Program-made: the position numbers and the translations under genes
Shown here: positions 27,169 through 36,234 of the stretch, in pieces
Layout: each line of letters starts with the position of its first letter
Position numbering within the stretch: the first letter of the stretch is position 1
The notes under the pieces: generated by a model
Told to the model about the DNA's origin: nothing
Seen by the model: the letters and a program-made list of their open reading frames with translations, nothing else
The model's database searches: none
From: Paenibacillus polysaccharolyticus
GTDB lineage: Bacteria > Bacillota > Bacilli > Paenibacillales > Paenibacillaceae
Direction: 5' to 3'
Length of the DNA: 64,000 bases
Assembly: GCF_900102085.1 (NCBI RefSeq)
Contig: NZ_FMVM01000010.1
Coordinates: 186,001-250,000 of the forward strand

Positions 27169-27696
27169 ATGAGTCGAACAGCCAAGCGAAGCAGGAAGAG
27201 AACGAAACCCTCAGCCAAGCAGACAATGAAACCAAAAACTAAATATGTCAGCCGCCGCCCATCCCGTTGTTCTCGCCGCGCCAAACTGCTGAAGCCCCCT
27301 TGTTCCCGGATTACCCGTCCTAGGTTCAAACAGGGTGCTTTCTCACGCACGAAACTCCCTGGTGCTACTCACTGTTTTACAGAGCATACCTACACTGGAG
27401 CAGAGACAGGTCAGGGTGAACATGCCCTCCCGCCGCAGGATACCTCATCTCTGAGCATGTACAGCTATGGCGTGGTGAATCGCGGAAAACATCCAGCGAT
27501 CGTTCAAGTTCAGGTCAGTCCGAATGCCGTAGATTACGCAGTGGATAGTCAGGAAGTCATTGAGGGTGGACAGACGAAGGCGCTGGTTCCCTTGCGATTT
27601 CTACACTATACCCGGCTTGTGCTCCTGCCTGTAGATCCGGCTCAGCCTACTCGGCTTGATGTATATTTTCAGGCACAGCGTATGCTCGTAAGGTAG
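27169..27696 (+). CDS. Basic-tailed protein with DUF6385-like C-terminal domain
   Basis: A 175-residue protein in two parts. Residues 1-60 are extremely rich in Arg and Lys (SRTAKRSRKRTKPSAKQT and on), protamine- or CotG-like, and would be disordered and DNA-, RNA- or polyanion-binding. Residues 92-175 (SMYSYGVVNRGKHPAIVQVQ; ALVPLRFLHYTRLVLLP; TRLDVYFQAQ) match the C terminus of the repeat protein encoded next, a domain I believe is catalogued as DUF6385. AAGGGGAAATCGAG precedes the ATG. The pairing suggests that the basic tail anchors this domain to an anionic surface while the repeat protein carries the same domain. Confidence 0.75.
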   Translation: MSRTAKRSRKRTKPSAKQTMKPKTKYVSRRPSRCSRRAKLLKPPCSRITRPRFKQGAFSRTKLPGATHCFTEHTYTGAETGQGEHALPPQDTSSLSMYSYGVVNRGKHPAIVQVQVSPNAVDYAVDSQEVIEGGQTKALVPLRFLHYTRLVLLPVDPAQPTRLDVYFQAQRMLVR

Positions 27697-27735
27697 TTTC
27701 ATTACCCAGATTGTCCAGGGAGGAGGACGAGGCTT

Positions 27736-29181
27736 ATGCCTAACTTTACAACGTTTAATACGAATCCGGATAACTTGAGAACACTGATTTTTGGTCAGGA
27801 TAGTACAGGTACGGCTCAGCCCGTCAGAACAGATACAAGCGGGAATGTGGTAGGTATCATTCTAGACGGGACGATCAGCAACATTTCAGGTCTGACCACG
27901 GTTACCATTAATGCGGGTACAATCACCAACATTCTGAACGGTACCATCACGAACGTACTCGGCGCGACGATTACAGCTGGAACGATCACAAGTGTGCTAG
28001 GTGCCACAGTAACAGCGGGGACCCTGACCAACTTGCTAAACGGTACCATCACGAGTGTCCTCGGTGCAACAATCACTGCCGGAACATTAACTAATCTGTT
28101 GAACGGTACAATTACCAGTGTGCTCGGAGCAACGATCACCGCAGGAACAATTAACAGCGTACTCGGTGCAACCATCACGGCTGGAACACTGACCAACTTG
28201 CTGAATGGTACGATCACGAACGTGCTCGGCGCGACGATTACAGCTGGGACAATCACGAGTGTACTTGGAGCAACGGTGACTGCGGGTACCCTGACGAACT
28301 TGCTGAACGGTACGATAACCAATGTGCTTGGAGCAACGATCACGGCGGGAACCATTACGAGTGTATTAGGTGCTACGATTACCGCCGGAACGATAACCAG
28401 TGTGCTCGGAGCAACGTTGACGGCAGGTACCTTAACGAACCTGTTAAATGGTACGCTCACCAGTGTACTGGGCGCGACCATTACCGCAGGTACGTTAACG
28501 AACTTGTTGAACGGAACGATTACGAATGTACTCGGTGCGACGATTACAGCAGGTACAATTACGAGTGTGCTTGGAGCAACCATCACTGCCGGAACGATTA
28601 CCGGTGTGCTTGGTGCTACCTTGACGGCCGGAACGCTGACGAACCTGTTAAACGGAACGATAACCAGCGTGCTCGGTGCCACTGTGACGGCTGGCACATT
28701 GACGAACTTGCTGAATGGTACCCTCACAAGTGTTCTCGGTGCCACGATCACAGCCGGAACGTTAACCAACTTGTTGAACGGGACCATTACCAGCGTGCTT
28801 GGCGCAACGATTACGGCGGGTACACTGAGCAGCGTAACCTCCATCTCGCAAAAAAGTTTTCAGGAGAACCAACTTGTCGGCACACCGACTGCTAACACAT
28901 TTACATCGCTACCTGCTGTGACCACGAGTGTATTCGGCACATACTCCTTTTTCGTGTATAACAGGGGACCAGGTGTGAACAGGGTGGATGCCCAAGTGGA
29001 GATCAGTGCGAACGGAACCAACTGGTACACCGATGTGACTACGGTAACAGGGATTCTATCCGGTTCTGTAGATGTTCTGGTACCGCAACGTTTCCTGAAA
29101 TACACACGTCTTTCTTATCGCTCAAGCTTGCTCGGTGCACCAAGCACGATTGACGTGTTCTTCAATGGACAAGGCACATAA
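27736..29181 (+). CDS. Modular Thr-rich repeat protein with DUF6385-like C-terminal domain
   Basis: A 481-residue protein. Residues 1-62 are a unique head (MPNFTTFNTNPDNLRTLIFG, then a beta-prone Thr/Gly-rich part). Residues 63-363 consist only of two modules: an 8-mer [LI]TN[LI]LNGT (10 copies) and a 13-mer [IL][TN][SNG]VLGAT[IVL]TAGT (17 copies), with no residues left over. Residues 364-481 are a tail matching the DUF6385-like domain of the preceding gene (SFFVYNRG; VQVEISANGT-like; LVPQRFLKYTRLSYR; STIDVFF). The regular alternation of small and aliphatic residues suggests a beta-solenoid. Thr at nearly every other position offers dense O-glycosylation sites, and each NGT is an N-x-T sequon. 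GGGAGGAGGA precedes the ATG; glycosyltransferase genes follow. Confidence 0.88.
   Translation: MPNFTTFNTNPDNLRTLIFGQDSTGTAQPVRTDTSGNVVGIILDGTISNISGLTTVTINAGTITNILNGTITNVLGATITAGTITSVLGATVTAGTLTNLLNGTITSVLGATITAGTLTNLLNGTITSVLGATITAGTINSVLGATITAGTLTNLLNGTITNVLGATITAGTITSVLGATVTAGTLTNLLNGTITNVLGATITAGTITSVLGATITAGTITSVLGATLTAGTLTNLLNGTLTSVLGATITAGTLTNLLNGTITNVLGATITAGTITSVLGATITAGTITGVLGATLTAGTLTNLLNGTITSVLGATVTAGTLTNLLNGTLTSVLGATITAGTLTNLLNGTITSVLGATITAGTLSSVTSISQKSFQENQLVGTPTANTFTSLPAVTTSVFGTYSFFVYNRGPGVNRVDAQVEISANGTNWYTDVTTVTGILSGSVDVLVPQRFLKYTRLSYRSSLLGAPSTIDVFFNGQGT
27922..28824 (+). repeat. Coding tandem repeat of 8- and 13-codon modules
   Basis: 903 bp of uninterrupted modules, 10 x 24 bp and 17 x 39 bp. 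The modules are nearly identical in protein but vary strongly at synonymous positions, so the DNA repeat is much less exact than the peptide repeat. Confidence 0.9.
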
Positions 29182-29213
29182 CCTGCTCTGCTGTCATATA
29201 GGTACATGGAGTT

Positions 29214-29242
29214 CACTTTAAGTGGGCTTCATGTATTTTTTT
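29214..29242 (+). terminator. Rho-independent terminator after repeat-protein gene
   Basis: ACATGGAGTTCACTT can pair along its whole length with AAGTGGGCTTCATGT (several G-U pairs), followed by TATTTTTTT. It separates the repeat-protein gene from the glycosyltransferases, so readthrough would be partial at most. Confidence 0.8.
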
Positions 29243-29261
29243 GTATTGGAGGTCACTGCGG

Positions 29262-31712
29262 ATGCAGAACCGGTTACTCGGCATTCATATGATTGTGCAA
29301 AATGAAGAGCATCACCTGCCCCGCTGTCTGGACAGCTTGAAGCAAGCGGGTTCGGAATGGTTCATTACGGATACAGGCTCGTCCGATCGGACACCTGATA
29401 TGGCCAGAACATATGGTGCGACAGTGCTACACGCCAGTTGGGAAGATGATTTTGCTAAAGCCCGAAATATTAGCCTGCCCCTGGCAACGACCGAATGGAT
29501 TCTCTGTCTGGATGCCGATGAGTATGTCATCGAAGGTTTGGATCAATTGATGAATGTTTTGCCAAACGTCCATAAAAGCATCACCCGATTACGCATCACG
29601 ATCGAAAATCAATACGGCGAAGGGATAGAGGACAAGATCCTGTCTCATCCGGTACGGCTGTTCCGGGCTCATCACGGTTACCAGTACACAGGGCGCATTC
29701 ATGAGCAGTTGTTTCGCCAAAACACGGACTATCAAAGCTCTGATGTTACCCTAAACAAGTCCATAAGAGAGAGCGGTATACACTTGGATTCACTGGAAAT
29801 AAGTACAGTAGATCATTCAGCAGCTGTTGAAGTAGAAATAGATGTAGAAGTCGAAGAAGAGCCGCTTGCTCCTTTGCGTCTGGGGCATGATGGTTATCTC
29901 GCTACCGTAATCGCCAAAGGGGATAAGAGCAAGCGTAATTTGCGCCTGATCGAGCGGGAGCTTGCCGATCATCCTGCAGATCCTTTTCACCTGTATAATC
30001 TGGGCGTAACACGCTGCCAGTTGGGTGATTTGGAACAGGCGGTGGAGGCATTTCGTGAGTCACTGAAACGGGCCAAATGGCAAGCTCCCTATCGCTCCAC
30101 CCTTGTGAGAGATTTGGCCAAAGTGCTGGTAGAACTGGAGCGTTACGAAGAAGCACATCTGTTGCTTTCCGCAGAAACTCAACGTTACCCTGCATACGCT
30201 GATCTGCATTTGATATACGGTGAAGTGTTGGAGCGACAAGGCTTGCAGGAACGGGCTTATCGTGCCTATGCACGGGCGAGCACCTGTGCCTCCAGTCCAA
30301 ATGATCACGGAAGGTCTGGTGGCGGTGAAGCCGTGGTCAAAGCTTTTTACGTGACAGAAGCAGGCTCTTGCAGTTACCGGGCATATACATCGATGGCTCG
30401 GCTGGCACAGCAACGGGGATTCGGGCAGGAAGCGGTTCGGCTATATGAGCTTGCCCTGGAGCATCTATCTACCTACAGACCGGCTTGGATGGGGCTGGCG
30501 GATGCACTGCAACAGCAGGGAGTTTCGGACGAATCCATTGCAGATCGGTTGCTTCATCTAGCTCATCGATTACATCAGATCCATGTAACGACAGATCATG
30601 CAGATCAAATGAACCGACCACATCCCTCTTTGGGAAAGGAAACGAAGATTGTGCTGATGCATATGCTCTATGCCCTCGCTAATTGTGGAGCGTATAAACA
30701 AGCACTACTTCTTCTGGGTGGTGAGGCATCCCATATTCATATTCCAGTAGGTGATCAACTTCACTGGATGTTGTGTGCAGGCCAAGTTACCGATGCATGG
30801 AATCTCGCTCAGAGTAGCTGGGGAGAAGCGGATAGAGAGGATCATAAACGGACCTCTTTCTCGTCTGTCATCACGTCAGGAGTGGAGGATGCTGCTGATA
30901 TGAGCCTTCAATCGGATGAGCGAAGTGATTGGGCGCTAGCGTGTTGGGCGAGTGGCAGGCGTTTGCCTTCATCTTTCTTCGCTAAAGTATCTCCTCTAGA
31001 GAGGGGAATGTGGAAGGTAGCGGACCGATTACTGTTTGAGTATAAGCCTGCAGCTCTATCAGCTAGTTCTTCTATCGCTCCTGTACCTGCTGTACCGGAT
31101 GGGCAGCTTCTGCAATGGAGTGAACCTGTGCAAATGATCGCAAGGCAGTTAGTGGCTCGTGCGATTCAGAGCGGGCATTTGGTCATCGCACAGCAGTTGC
31201 ATGAGCGACTGGTTCGTATCATGTCAGATCCTGAGAGGACAGAAACAGAGATTCGGCGAAATTATGCGGGTCTGTTGCACCAGCATGGATACACGATGAT
31301 TGCCGCCGAGATGCTGATTCAGAGTATGACGGAAGGAGAACTGGATGCGGAAGGGCTGTTCTGTTTGGGAGAAACGCTGTACTCCAAAGGACATTTGGAT
31401 CAAGCACTGTCGCTCTTGGAACAGGCACTGGAGCAAAAACCGGATTTCAGTGAAGCCCGTGCTGGAGCGGCTATCTGTTACTTGCAGATGGCTCTTGGTT
31501 TAATTCGTCAGGAACGGAATCGTTCTTCCGAGGTTAGGGTGCTTGCGGATCAGCAGCTGGCTTTGGAGAAACAGTTGCGAATAGCGGAGGGGATACCTTG
31601 GCGGACAGTATATCATGCAAAAGAAAGGAGGAATCATCATGCAGGCACATCAGCATCAGAGACAGCGGAGTCAGGCCGAGCGGATCTCTCTGTGCATGAT
31701 CGTCAAGGATGA
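29262..31712 (+). CDS. GT2 glycosyltransferase fused to TPR repeats (first)
   Basis: An 816-residue cytoplasmic fusion. Residues 1-160 are a GT-A family 2 domain: GIHMIVQNEEHHLPRCLDSL, then DTGSSDRT, then the metal/nucleotide-binding DAD at 84-86, then VRLFRAHHGYQYTGRIHEQL. A Glu/Val-rich insert (about 195-215) and roughly 600 residues of TPR-type helical repeats follow (DPFHLYNLGVTRCQLGDLEQ; LFCLGETLYSKGHLDQALSL). TPR-linked GT2 enzymes usually glycosylate proteins, with the repeats gripping the acceptor. The ATG at 29262 follows GGAGGTC. The 3' end overlaps the next glycosyltransferase gene by 74 nt. Confidence 0.88.
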   Translation: MQNRLLGIHMIVQNEEHHLPRCLDSLKQAGSEWFITDTGSSDRTPDMARTYGATVLHASWEDDFAKARNISLPLATTEWILCLDADEYVIEGLDQLMNVLPNVHKSITRLRITIENQYGEGIEDKILSHPVRLFRAHHGYQYTGRIHEQLFRQNTDYQSSDVTLNKSIRESGIHLDSLEISTVDHSAAVEVEIDVEVEEEPLAPLRLGHDGYLATVIAKGDKSKRNLRLIERELADHPADPFHLYNLGVTRCQLGDLEQAVEAFRESLKRAKWQAPYRSTLVRDLAKVLVELERYEEAHLLLSAETQRYPAYADLHLIYGEVLERQGLQERAYRAYARASTCASSPNDHGRSGGGEAVVKAFYVTEAGSCSYRAYTSMARLAQQRGFGQEAVRLYELALEHLSTYRPAWMGLADALQQQGVSDESIADRLLHLAHRLHQIHVTTDHADQMNRPHPSLGKETKIVLMHMLYALANCGAYKQALLLLGGEASHIHIPVGDQLHWMLCAGQVTDAWNLAQSSWGEADREDHKRTSFSSVITSGVEDAADMSLQSDERSDWALACWASGRRLPSSFFAKVSPLERGMWKVADRLLFEYKPAALSASSSIAPVPAVPDGQLLQWSEPVQMIARQLVARAIQSGHLVIAQQLHERLVRIMSDPERTETEIRRNYAGLLHQHGYTMIAAEMLIQSMTEGELDAEGLFCLGETLYSKGHLDQALSLLEQALEQKPDFSEARAGAAICYLQMALGLIRQERNRSSEVRVLADQQLALEKQLRIAEGIPWRTVYHAKERRNHHAGTSASETAESGRADLSVHDRQG

Positions 31713-33696
31713 GGAAGAGATGTTGCCACGTTGCCTTGAAAGTGTGCGGGATGTGGTGGATGAGATCATTGTAGTAGATACTGGATCATCTGATCGCAGT
31801 GTGGCCATTGCGCGGGAGTATGGCGCGTCGGTGGTTGAGTTTGCGTGGTGCGATGATTTTGCCGCCGCGCGAAATGCTGGCCTGGAGCAGGCTTCCGGCG
31901 ACTGGATTCTCTTTCTTGATGCGGACGAGGCGCTGGAAGCGACAGCTCGGGAGCAGATCAGGAGCTGGACGGAAGTCAGCGGATGCGACGGATTGTTTTT
32001 AAATATTCATAACTATACGGGTTCGGGTCAGCAGGGCGCAACGGTCAATCCGGTGCTACGTTTGTTTCGCAGTCATCCTGAGCATCGGTTCAAAGGTCGC
32101 ATCCATGAGCAGATTGCGGCGGCGATCTGTGAGCGAAATCCGGAGGCCGCGTTTCATATCACGGACATGGTGATTCACCATTACGGGTATCAGACGGTTG
32201 TTGTGGAGCGCAAGGACAAGGTGAATCGCAACGTGCGTTTGCTACAACAGGCGGTGGAAGAAGAGCCAGATCAACCGTTCCATCACTATAACTTGGGCGT
32301 GGAGTATTTGCGTGTGGGTGAAGCGGAGCAGGCACTGGAATCGTTCGGTAAAGCCCGGAAGATGATCGATCCTGCAGTGACCAGTTATGCTCATCTGCTG
32401 TTGAAATACGAAGTCCGCTGTCTGGAGCATTTAGAGCGCTGGCAGGAGGCATTGGAATGTGTGGACGCGGCGCTGGAACTTTTTCCAGAATACACAGACC
32501 TGATGCATCATCGGGCGATATGTGCGGATGCTGTGGGGGATACGGATGCTGCTGAGATGTGGCTTCGTAAAGCCGTTCAGCAGGGGCCACCGCCAGCGAT
32601 TTTTCACACAGAGGAAGGCATGGGCACATACCAGACATGGTACACGCTGGGCCGCTTGCTGGAAGGAAAGGCCGATCTTGAGGGAGCGGTCGATGCTTAT
32701 GTGGAAACGGTGCGGGCAAAATCCAGCTTGGTACCGCCACTGTATCGCCTATTTCGAATCATGCGGGTATCCGGGCAGGAGGGGCAGATTCCAGCGGTGA
32801 TGGAGTCGCGTTTTGCCATGAGCTCGGAGGAAGCTTTATCTAAAGTACTAGGTATTCTGGAACAGTGCCATTGTTACGATGCGGCGCTTGAACTGCTCGG
32901 GGAGTTACCGTCTGCTTCTTCCGGCGAGCAACGGGAGAAACGTTCTATAGCTGAGGCTGTTCTGCATGTACAGCGAGGGGACTGGAGTAGCGCGCGTTTG
33001 AAACTCGAAACGGTGAAGCGAAAAAAGGGCTCATTTGCACCTATGGCTGCCCGTTGGCTTGAACGTTTGCAATGGCTGAGTGGGAAAGAGGGGAAGGAAA
33101 TGAAATTCCAGGATGCCTTCACCCGTTGGCTGATGAACGGCTCACAGGTAGGCGAGGGCAGGGAGAGTGCATCTGAGGAAGAGTCAGGGTCTACAGGATG
33201 GGGAAAGCTCGCAGTAGAGATGGGGAACAGATCGAACTTGGAGAATGCAGCTACACTTGAGGGTGTGGCGGACGCAGACCATGCAGAGTTGTACGACGGA
33301 TGGCAAGCACTTGGGCTGATGCTGGAAGGCTGTGTTCAGTCTGGAAGATGGCAGGCGCTGCATGGATTGATTCAACGGGGGAGGCAACTGCTGGATGAAG
33401 TGCATGATGCAACTGAAAAAAGACTGGCGAAGGAGAGAAGTCAGGGAGAACAAGTTAAACGGGAGATAATCGATGCCGGAAAGTTGATTCGAGAACCGTT
33501 TACAGGAGCTTCGGATACGCTTAGCGGAACGAGCTGGCTAGTTAAAGGACTAATTCGTGCCGCAGATCACCATCTGGCGCAACTGACGTCTGATAAGGAA
33601 CAGGTGGAGCCTGGGAAAAGGCAGCGTCTTGCATACTGGCCTGTCATTCAGCATATTCGGCTGGAGTTGCCTGGAGCAGACGGATTCGAGGGCTGA
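31639..33696 (+). CDS. GT2 glycosyltransferase fused to TPR repeats (second)
   Basis: A 685-residue paralogue of its neighbours. The GT-A domain has ISLCMIVKDEEEMLPRCLES, VVDTGSSDRS, DAD at 94-96 and VLRLFRSHPEHRFKGRIHEQ; TPR-like helices follow from about 200 (QPFHHYNLGVEYLRVGEAEQ; YQTWYTLGRLLEGKADLEGA). The start is ATG 31639 with AAAGGAGG 7 nt upstream, placing it inside the coding end of the preceding gene, so the two are translationally coupled. A His/Gln/Arg-rich leader of 14 residues precedes the catalytic domain. Confidence 0.88.
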   Translation: MQAHQHQRQRSQAERISLCMIVKDEEEMLPRCLESVRDVVDEIIVVDTGSSDRSVAIAREYGASVVEFAWCDDFAAARNAGLEQASGDWILFLDADEALEATAREQIRSWTEVSGCDGLFLNIHNYTGSGQQGATVNPVLRLFRSHPEHRFKGRIHEQIAAAICERNPEAAFHITDMVIHHYGYQTVVVERKDKVNRNVRLLQQAVEEEPDQPFHHYNLGVEYLRVGEAEQALESFGKARKMIDPAVTSYAHLLLKYEVRCLEHLERWQEALECVDAALELFPEYTDLMHHRAICADAVGDTDAAEMWLRKAVQQGPPPAIFHTEEGMGTYQTWYTLGRLLEGKADLEGAVDAYVETVRAKSSLVPPLYRLFRIMRVSGQEGQIPAVMESRFAMSSEEALSKVLGILEQCHCYDAALELLGELPSASSGEQREKRSIAEAVLHVQRGDWSSARLKLETVKRKKGSFAPMAARWLERLQWLSGKEGKEMKFQDAFTRWLMNGSQVGEGRESASEEESGSTGWGKLAVEMGNRSNLENAATLEGVADADHAELYDGWQALGLMLEGCVQSGRWQALHGLIQRGRQLLDEVHDATEKRLAKERSQGEQVKREIIDAGKLIREPFTGASDTLSGTSWLVKGLIRAADHHLAQLTSDKEQVEPGKRQRLAYWPVIQHIRLELPGADGFEG

Positions 33697-33774
33697 GTCG
33701 GAAGAGCGGCGGACAATACATGGAAGGCGAAGGATATGCAGGGAGGGTTTTGACGGAAGGAGGGCAGGGTACGG

Positions 33775-35763
33775 GTGAAGGAAGGTATCAGCTTATGTAT
33801 GATCGTGAGGGATGAAAGTGAGTTTCTGGAACGTTGTCTGGCTTCTGTACGTGAAATCATAGACGAGATCATTATCGTGGATACAGGTTCGGCGGATGAT
33901 TCCGTAGCTATTGCTCAGCGATATGATGCAACCATCATTAGTACAGAGTGGAACGGAGACTTTAGCCAGGCGCGTAATCTTTCACTTGCTGCCGCAAGTT
34001 TTACATGGATTCTGGTACTGGATGCCGATGAAATGTGGATGCATACGTTATGGACAAAGTCAGAGCTAATGGAATGGCTCGAAGCGGGGAGTGAAGAGAG
34101 CTGGGGGTATTGGGTTAAGGTGACGAGTCTGCTGGGTAACTCAGGCGAAGAACGTGTAACGGACGAGGTGTGCCGTTTATTTCGAAATGACCCCCGAATT
34201 GCTTTTCATGGGAGAATCCATGAGGAAGTCGCTTCTTCTATTCTTGCGTTGATGCCGCAAGGAATTCATCATTCGGACATCGAGGTTGTCCATTACGGTT
34301 ATTTGGATAAAGTGATTGCTACTAAACGAAAAGATGTGCGTAACATGAGATTGATTCGGCTGGCTCTGCAACAGACACCAGATCAGCAGGAACTGCTCTA
34401 TGCGCTGGCTGCAGAGTGGTTTCAGCAAGCGAAGTATGATGAAGCAATTCGATTACTGCTGCCGCTGCTGGCAAAGCTTGATCCGACGTGTGGATATCAT
34501 TCGGATGTGGTACTAAAAACAGCATATACGTGGAGAGAGTTGGGGCAGATTGAGCTGGCGCTCTCTGTGGTGGAGAACTGGGTAACGGTATATGATGATT
34601 TCCCGGACCTGCTTGAACTTGCCGCTGTGTTGGAACTGGATCAGAACCGTGCAGATCGTGCATTAGAATGGTTAAAGCAGGCGAAATCCGCCGCATCGAC
34701 AGCAGGGAGATATACCTCGGTGTCCGGTGCCGGAAGCTACCGCAGCCTAACGTTGGAAGGCATGGCACATGAACAGGATGGCCGCTGGGCAGAAGCGGAA
34801 GCGTCCTATACGGAAGCGCTGTGCATACAGCCCGGTAGCGTGGTAGCATGGCAGCGAATGTTGCTCCTTGGGGCAGCTACGGGACGGCCGCAGGCCATTG
34901 CTGGCGTAGCCGAGTGGGGGAGCTTGCCGCTAGCGTCGTGGCAAGCACTGGTCTCTGTCGCGCTGGCGACGCATCGGCCGGAATGGCTGTTGCGCCATGC
35001 ATGGACGCTGGGCCCGGTGCAGCGCGAGCAGCCACTTGCCGAGGGGCTGGCGCTGGCCCAGATCGGCGAGGATGCAGCCGCAAGGGCGGCACTGCGGCTG
35101 TGGGCAGCGCATGCGCAGCATGGGCCAGAGGCTGCGCTGGCACTGTGGGCGCTGGGCCACAAGCAGCGTGAGCGCGGCGTGCCCGGGCGTGCGGCGGCAA
35201 CGCGCCAGCGTGTAGCCGTGCCGGAGGTGGCGCATGCGGCCGAGGCGCTGCTGCAAGACGAGGGCGCAGCAACGTGCGGCGCTTACGCGAGCAGCATGGC
35301 GCTACCCGCGCAAGCGCTCGCCGCCGTGGGCGCCTGGCCCGCATGGCTGCGCCTGCTGCAGGCCCTGCCGCCGGGCGGCGCGCTGGCGCTGCTTGCAGCG
35401 CTCCCGCCTGCGGCCCGCTGCGGGCTGCTGCGCGCGCCCGCTCACGTCCGCGCATGGCTGCTTGCGCTATGCGGCACGCCTAGCGGCGCGCAGCAGCCCT
35501 GCGCGGACGAAGTGCCCGCCCCGGCGCTCGCAGCGCATGCGCTCCTGGCGGGCACGCTCGCGCTGCTCGCCCGGCGGCAGAGCCTGGCGCGTGATTGGGC
35601 CGATAACGCGGCCCGGATCACGGCACGGCATGCTGCCGCCCAAGGCCGCCCGGCGAAGACCCCGCCGCCGGGCCTACAGACCCTGCTGCGCCTGACGGCC
35701 TCTGGCGCAGCCCATGCCCCAGCCTTCCAGCAGCAGTGCAACATGCTGCTGGTATACCTGTAA
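33775..35763 (+). CDS. GT2 glycosyltransferase fused to TPR repeats (third), Ala-rich high-GC C terminus
   Basis: A 662-residue protein. The GT-A domain has ISLCMIVRDESEFLERCLAS, VDTGSADDS, DAD at 83-85 and VCRLFRNDPRIAFHGRIHEE; TPR-like helices occupy about 195-370. From roughly residue 375 the sequence becomes extremely Ala/Leu/Arg-rich and the DNA very GC-rich compared with the first half and with all neighbours, while the frame remains open to a normal stop. The start is GTG 33775 with AAGGAGGG about 10 nt upstream. It is the last plus-strand gene of the cluster. The tail could be a recruited or rapidly expanding helical-repeat module. Confidence 0.85.
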   Translation: MKEGISLCMIVRDESEFLERCLASVREIIDEIIIVDTGSADDSVAIAQRYDATIISTEWNGDFSQARNLSLAAASFTWILVLDADEMWMHTLWTKSELMEWLEAGSEESWGYWVKVTSLLGNSGEERVTDEVCRLFRNDPRIAFHGRIHEEVASSILALMPQGIHHSDIEVVHYGYLDKVIATKRKDVRNMRLIRLALQQTPDQQELLYALAAEWFQQAKYDEAIRLLLPLLAKLDPTCGYHSDVVLKTAYTWRELGQIELALSVVENWVTVYDDFPDLLELAAVLELDQNRADRALEWLKQAKSAASTAGRYTSVSGAGSYRSLTLEGMAHEQDGRWAEAEASYTEALCIQPGSVVAWQRMLLLGAATGRPQAIAGVAEWGSLPLASWQALVSVALATHRPEWLLRHAWTLGPVQREQPLAEGLALAQIGEDAAARAALRLWAAHAQHGPEAALALWALGHKQRERGVPGRAAATRQRVAVPEVAHAAEALLQDEGAATCGAYASSMALPAQALAAVGAWPAWLRLLQALPPGGALALLAALPPAARCGLLRAPAHVRAWLLALCGTPSGAQQPCADEVPAPALAAHALLAGTLALLARRQSLARDWADNAARITARHAAAQGRPAKTPPPGLQTLLRLTASGAAHAPAFQQQCNMLLVYL

Positions 35764-35816
35764 TCCGGCGTACCCATAGCGCCGGATACTCCCGGGATGC
35801 CCCGACTTCACAGCAC

Positions 35817-35840
35817 AACAAAAAAGCCGGGTATCCCGGC
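35817..35840 (-). terminator. Rho-independent terminator of minus-strand glycosylation operon
   Basis: On the minus strand GCCGGGATACCCGGC (35840-35826) is followed by TTTTTTGTT. It lies beyond repeat copy 2, so a transcript from the minus operon would run through the repeat before stopping. Confidence 0.7.
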
Positions 35841-35998
35841 ACACACTGCATTTCCCACAAGTTTGGCCTGCTGGTTCAGACGGATAAACATATAACTATG
35901 CAATTCGTTATGCAATCCGTAACACTACCGTTTCCTCATATTACGTTTGGATACCCGATCGTTTTCTTATCAAAAGCCTCTATGAGAGTGCTTATTTA

Positions 35999-36234
35999 GA
36001 TGCTATATAAGTTGAACTATTCTTTTACACAATAACGAGAGGACAGAAAAAACCTGGAAAAGCGAAGCGCTCGCCTAAAAGCTTTCTGTAAGAAAGCTAC
36101 ATCGGAAGCATATGCTTATCACCGGATTTTTCCCTTTAGAAAAGGGAATCCAAAAAATCTGGGGATAACCGCTACTCTCCAGGTTCTTCTGTCATCGGAG
36201 TGGACTATGTAAAATCTTTAGTTCAAATTATATA
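35999..36234. repeat. Dispersed structured repeat element, copy 2 (intact ends)
   Basis: Same element as 10625-10857. The outer ends are inverted repeats: TATATAAGTTGAAC at 36004-36017 against GTTCAAATTATATA at 36221-36234, 13 of 14 paired. A second nested pair is GACAGAA...CCTGG (36042-36057) with CCAGG...TTCTGTC (36179-36193). Inside are hairpins GCTTTCT/AGAAAGC and CCCTTT/AAAGGG. No coding capacity. Confidence 0.8.

Noticed and set aside
27816..28844. 342-codon open frame antisense to the repeat region
   Set aside because: It is a by-product of the repeat: each module lacks antisense stops, and the resulting VPAVIVAPSTLV pattern has no start context or ribosome site.
34877..35455. Several long overlapping frames on both strands in the high-GC segment
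   Set aside because: High GC removes stop codons in all frames; only the GT2-TPR frame continues a recognised domain and has a ribosome site.
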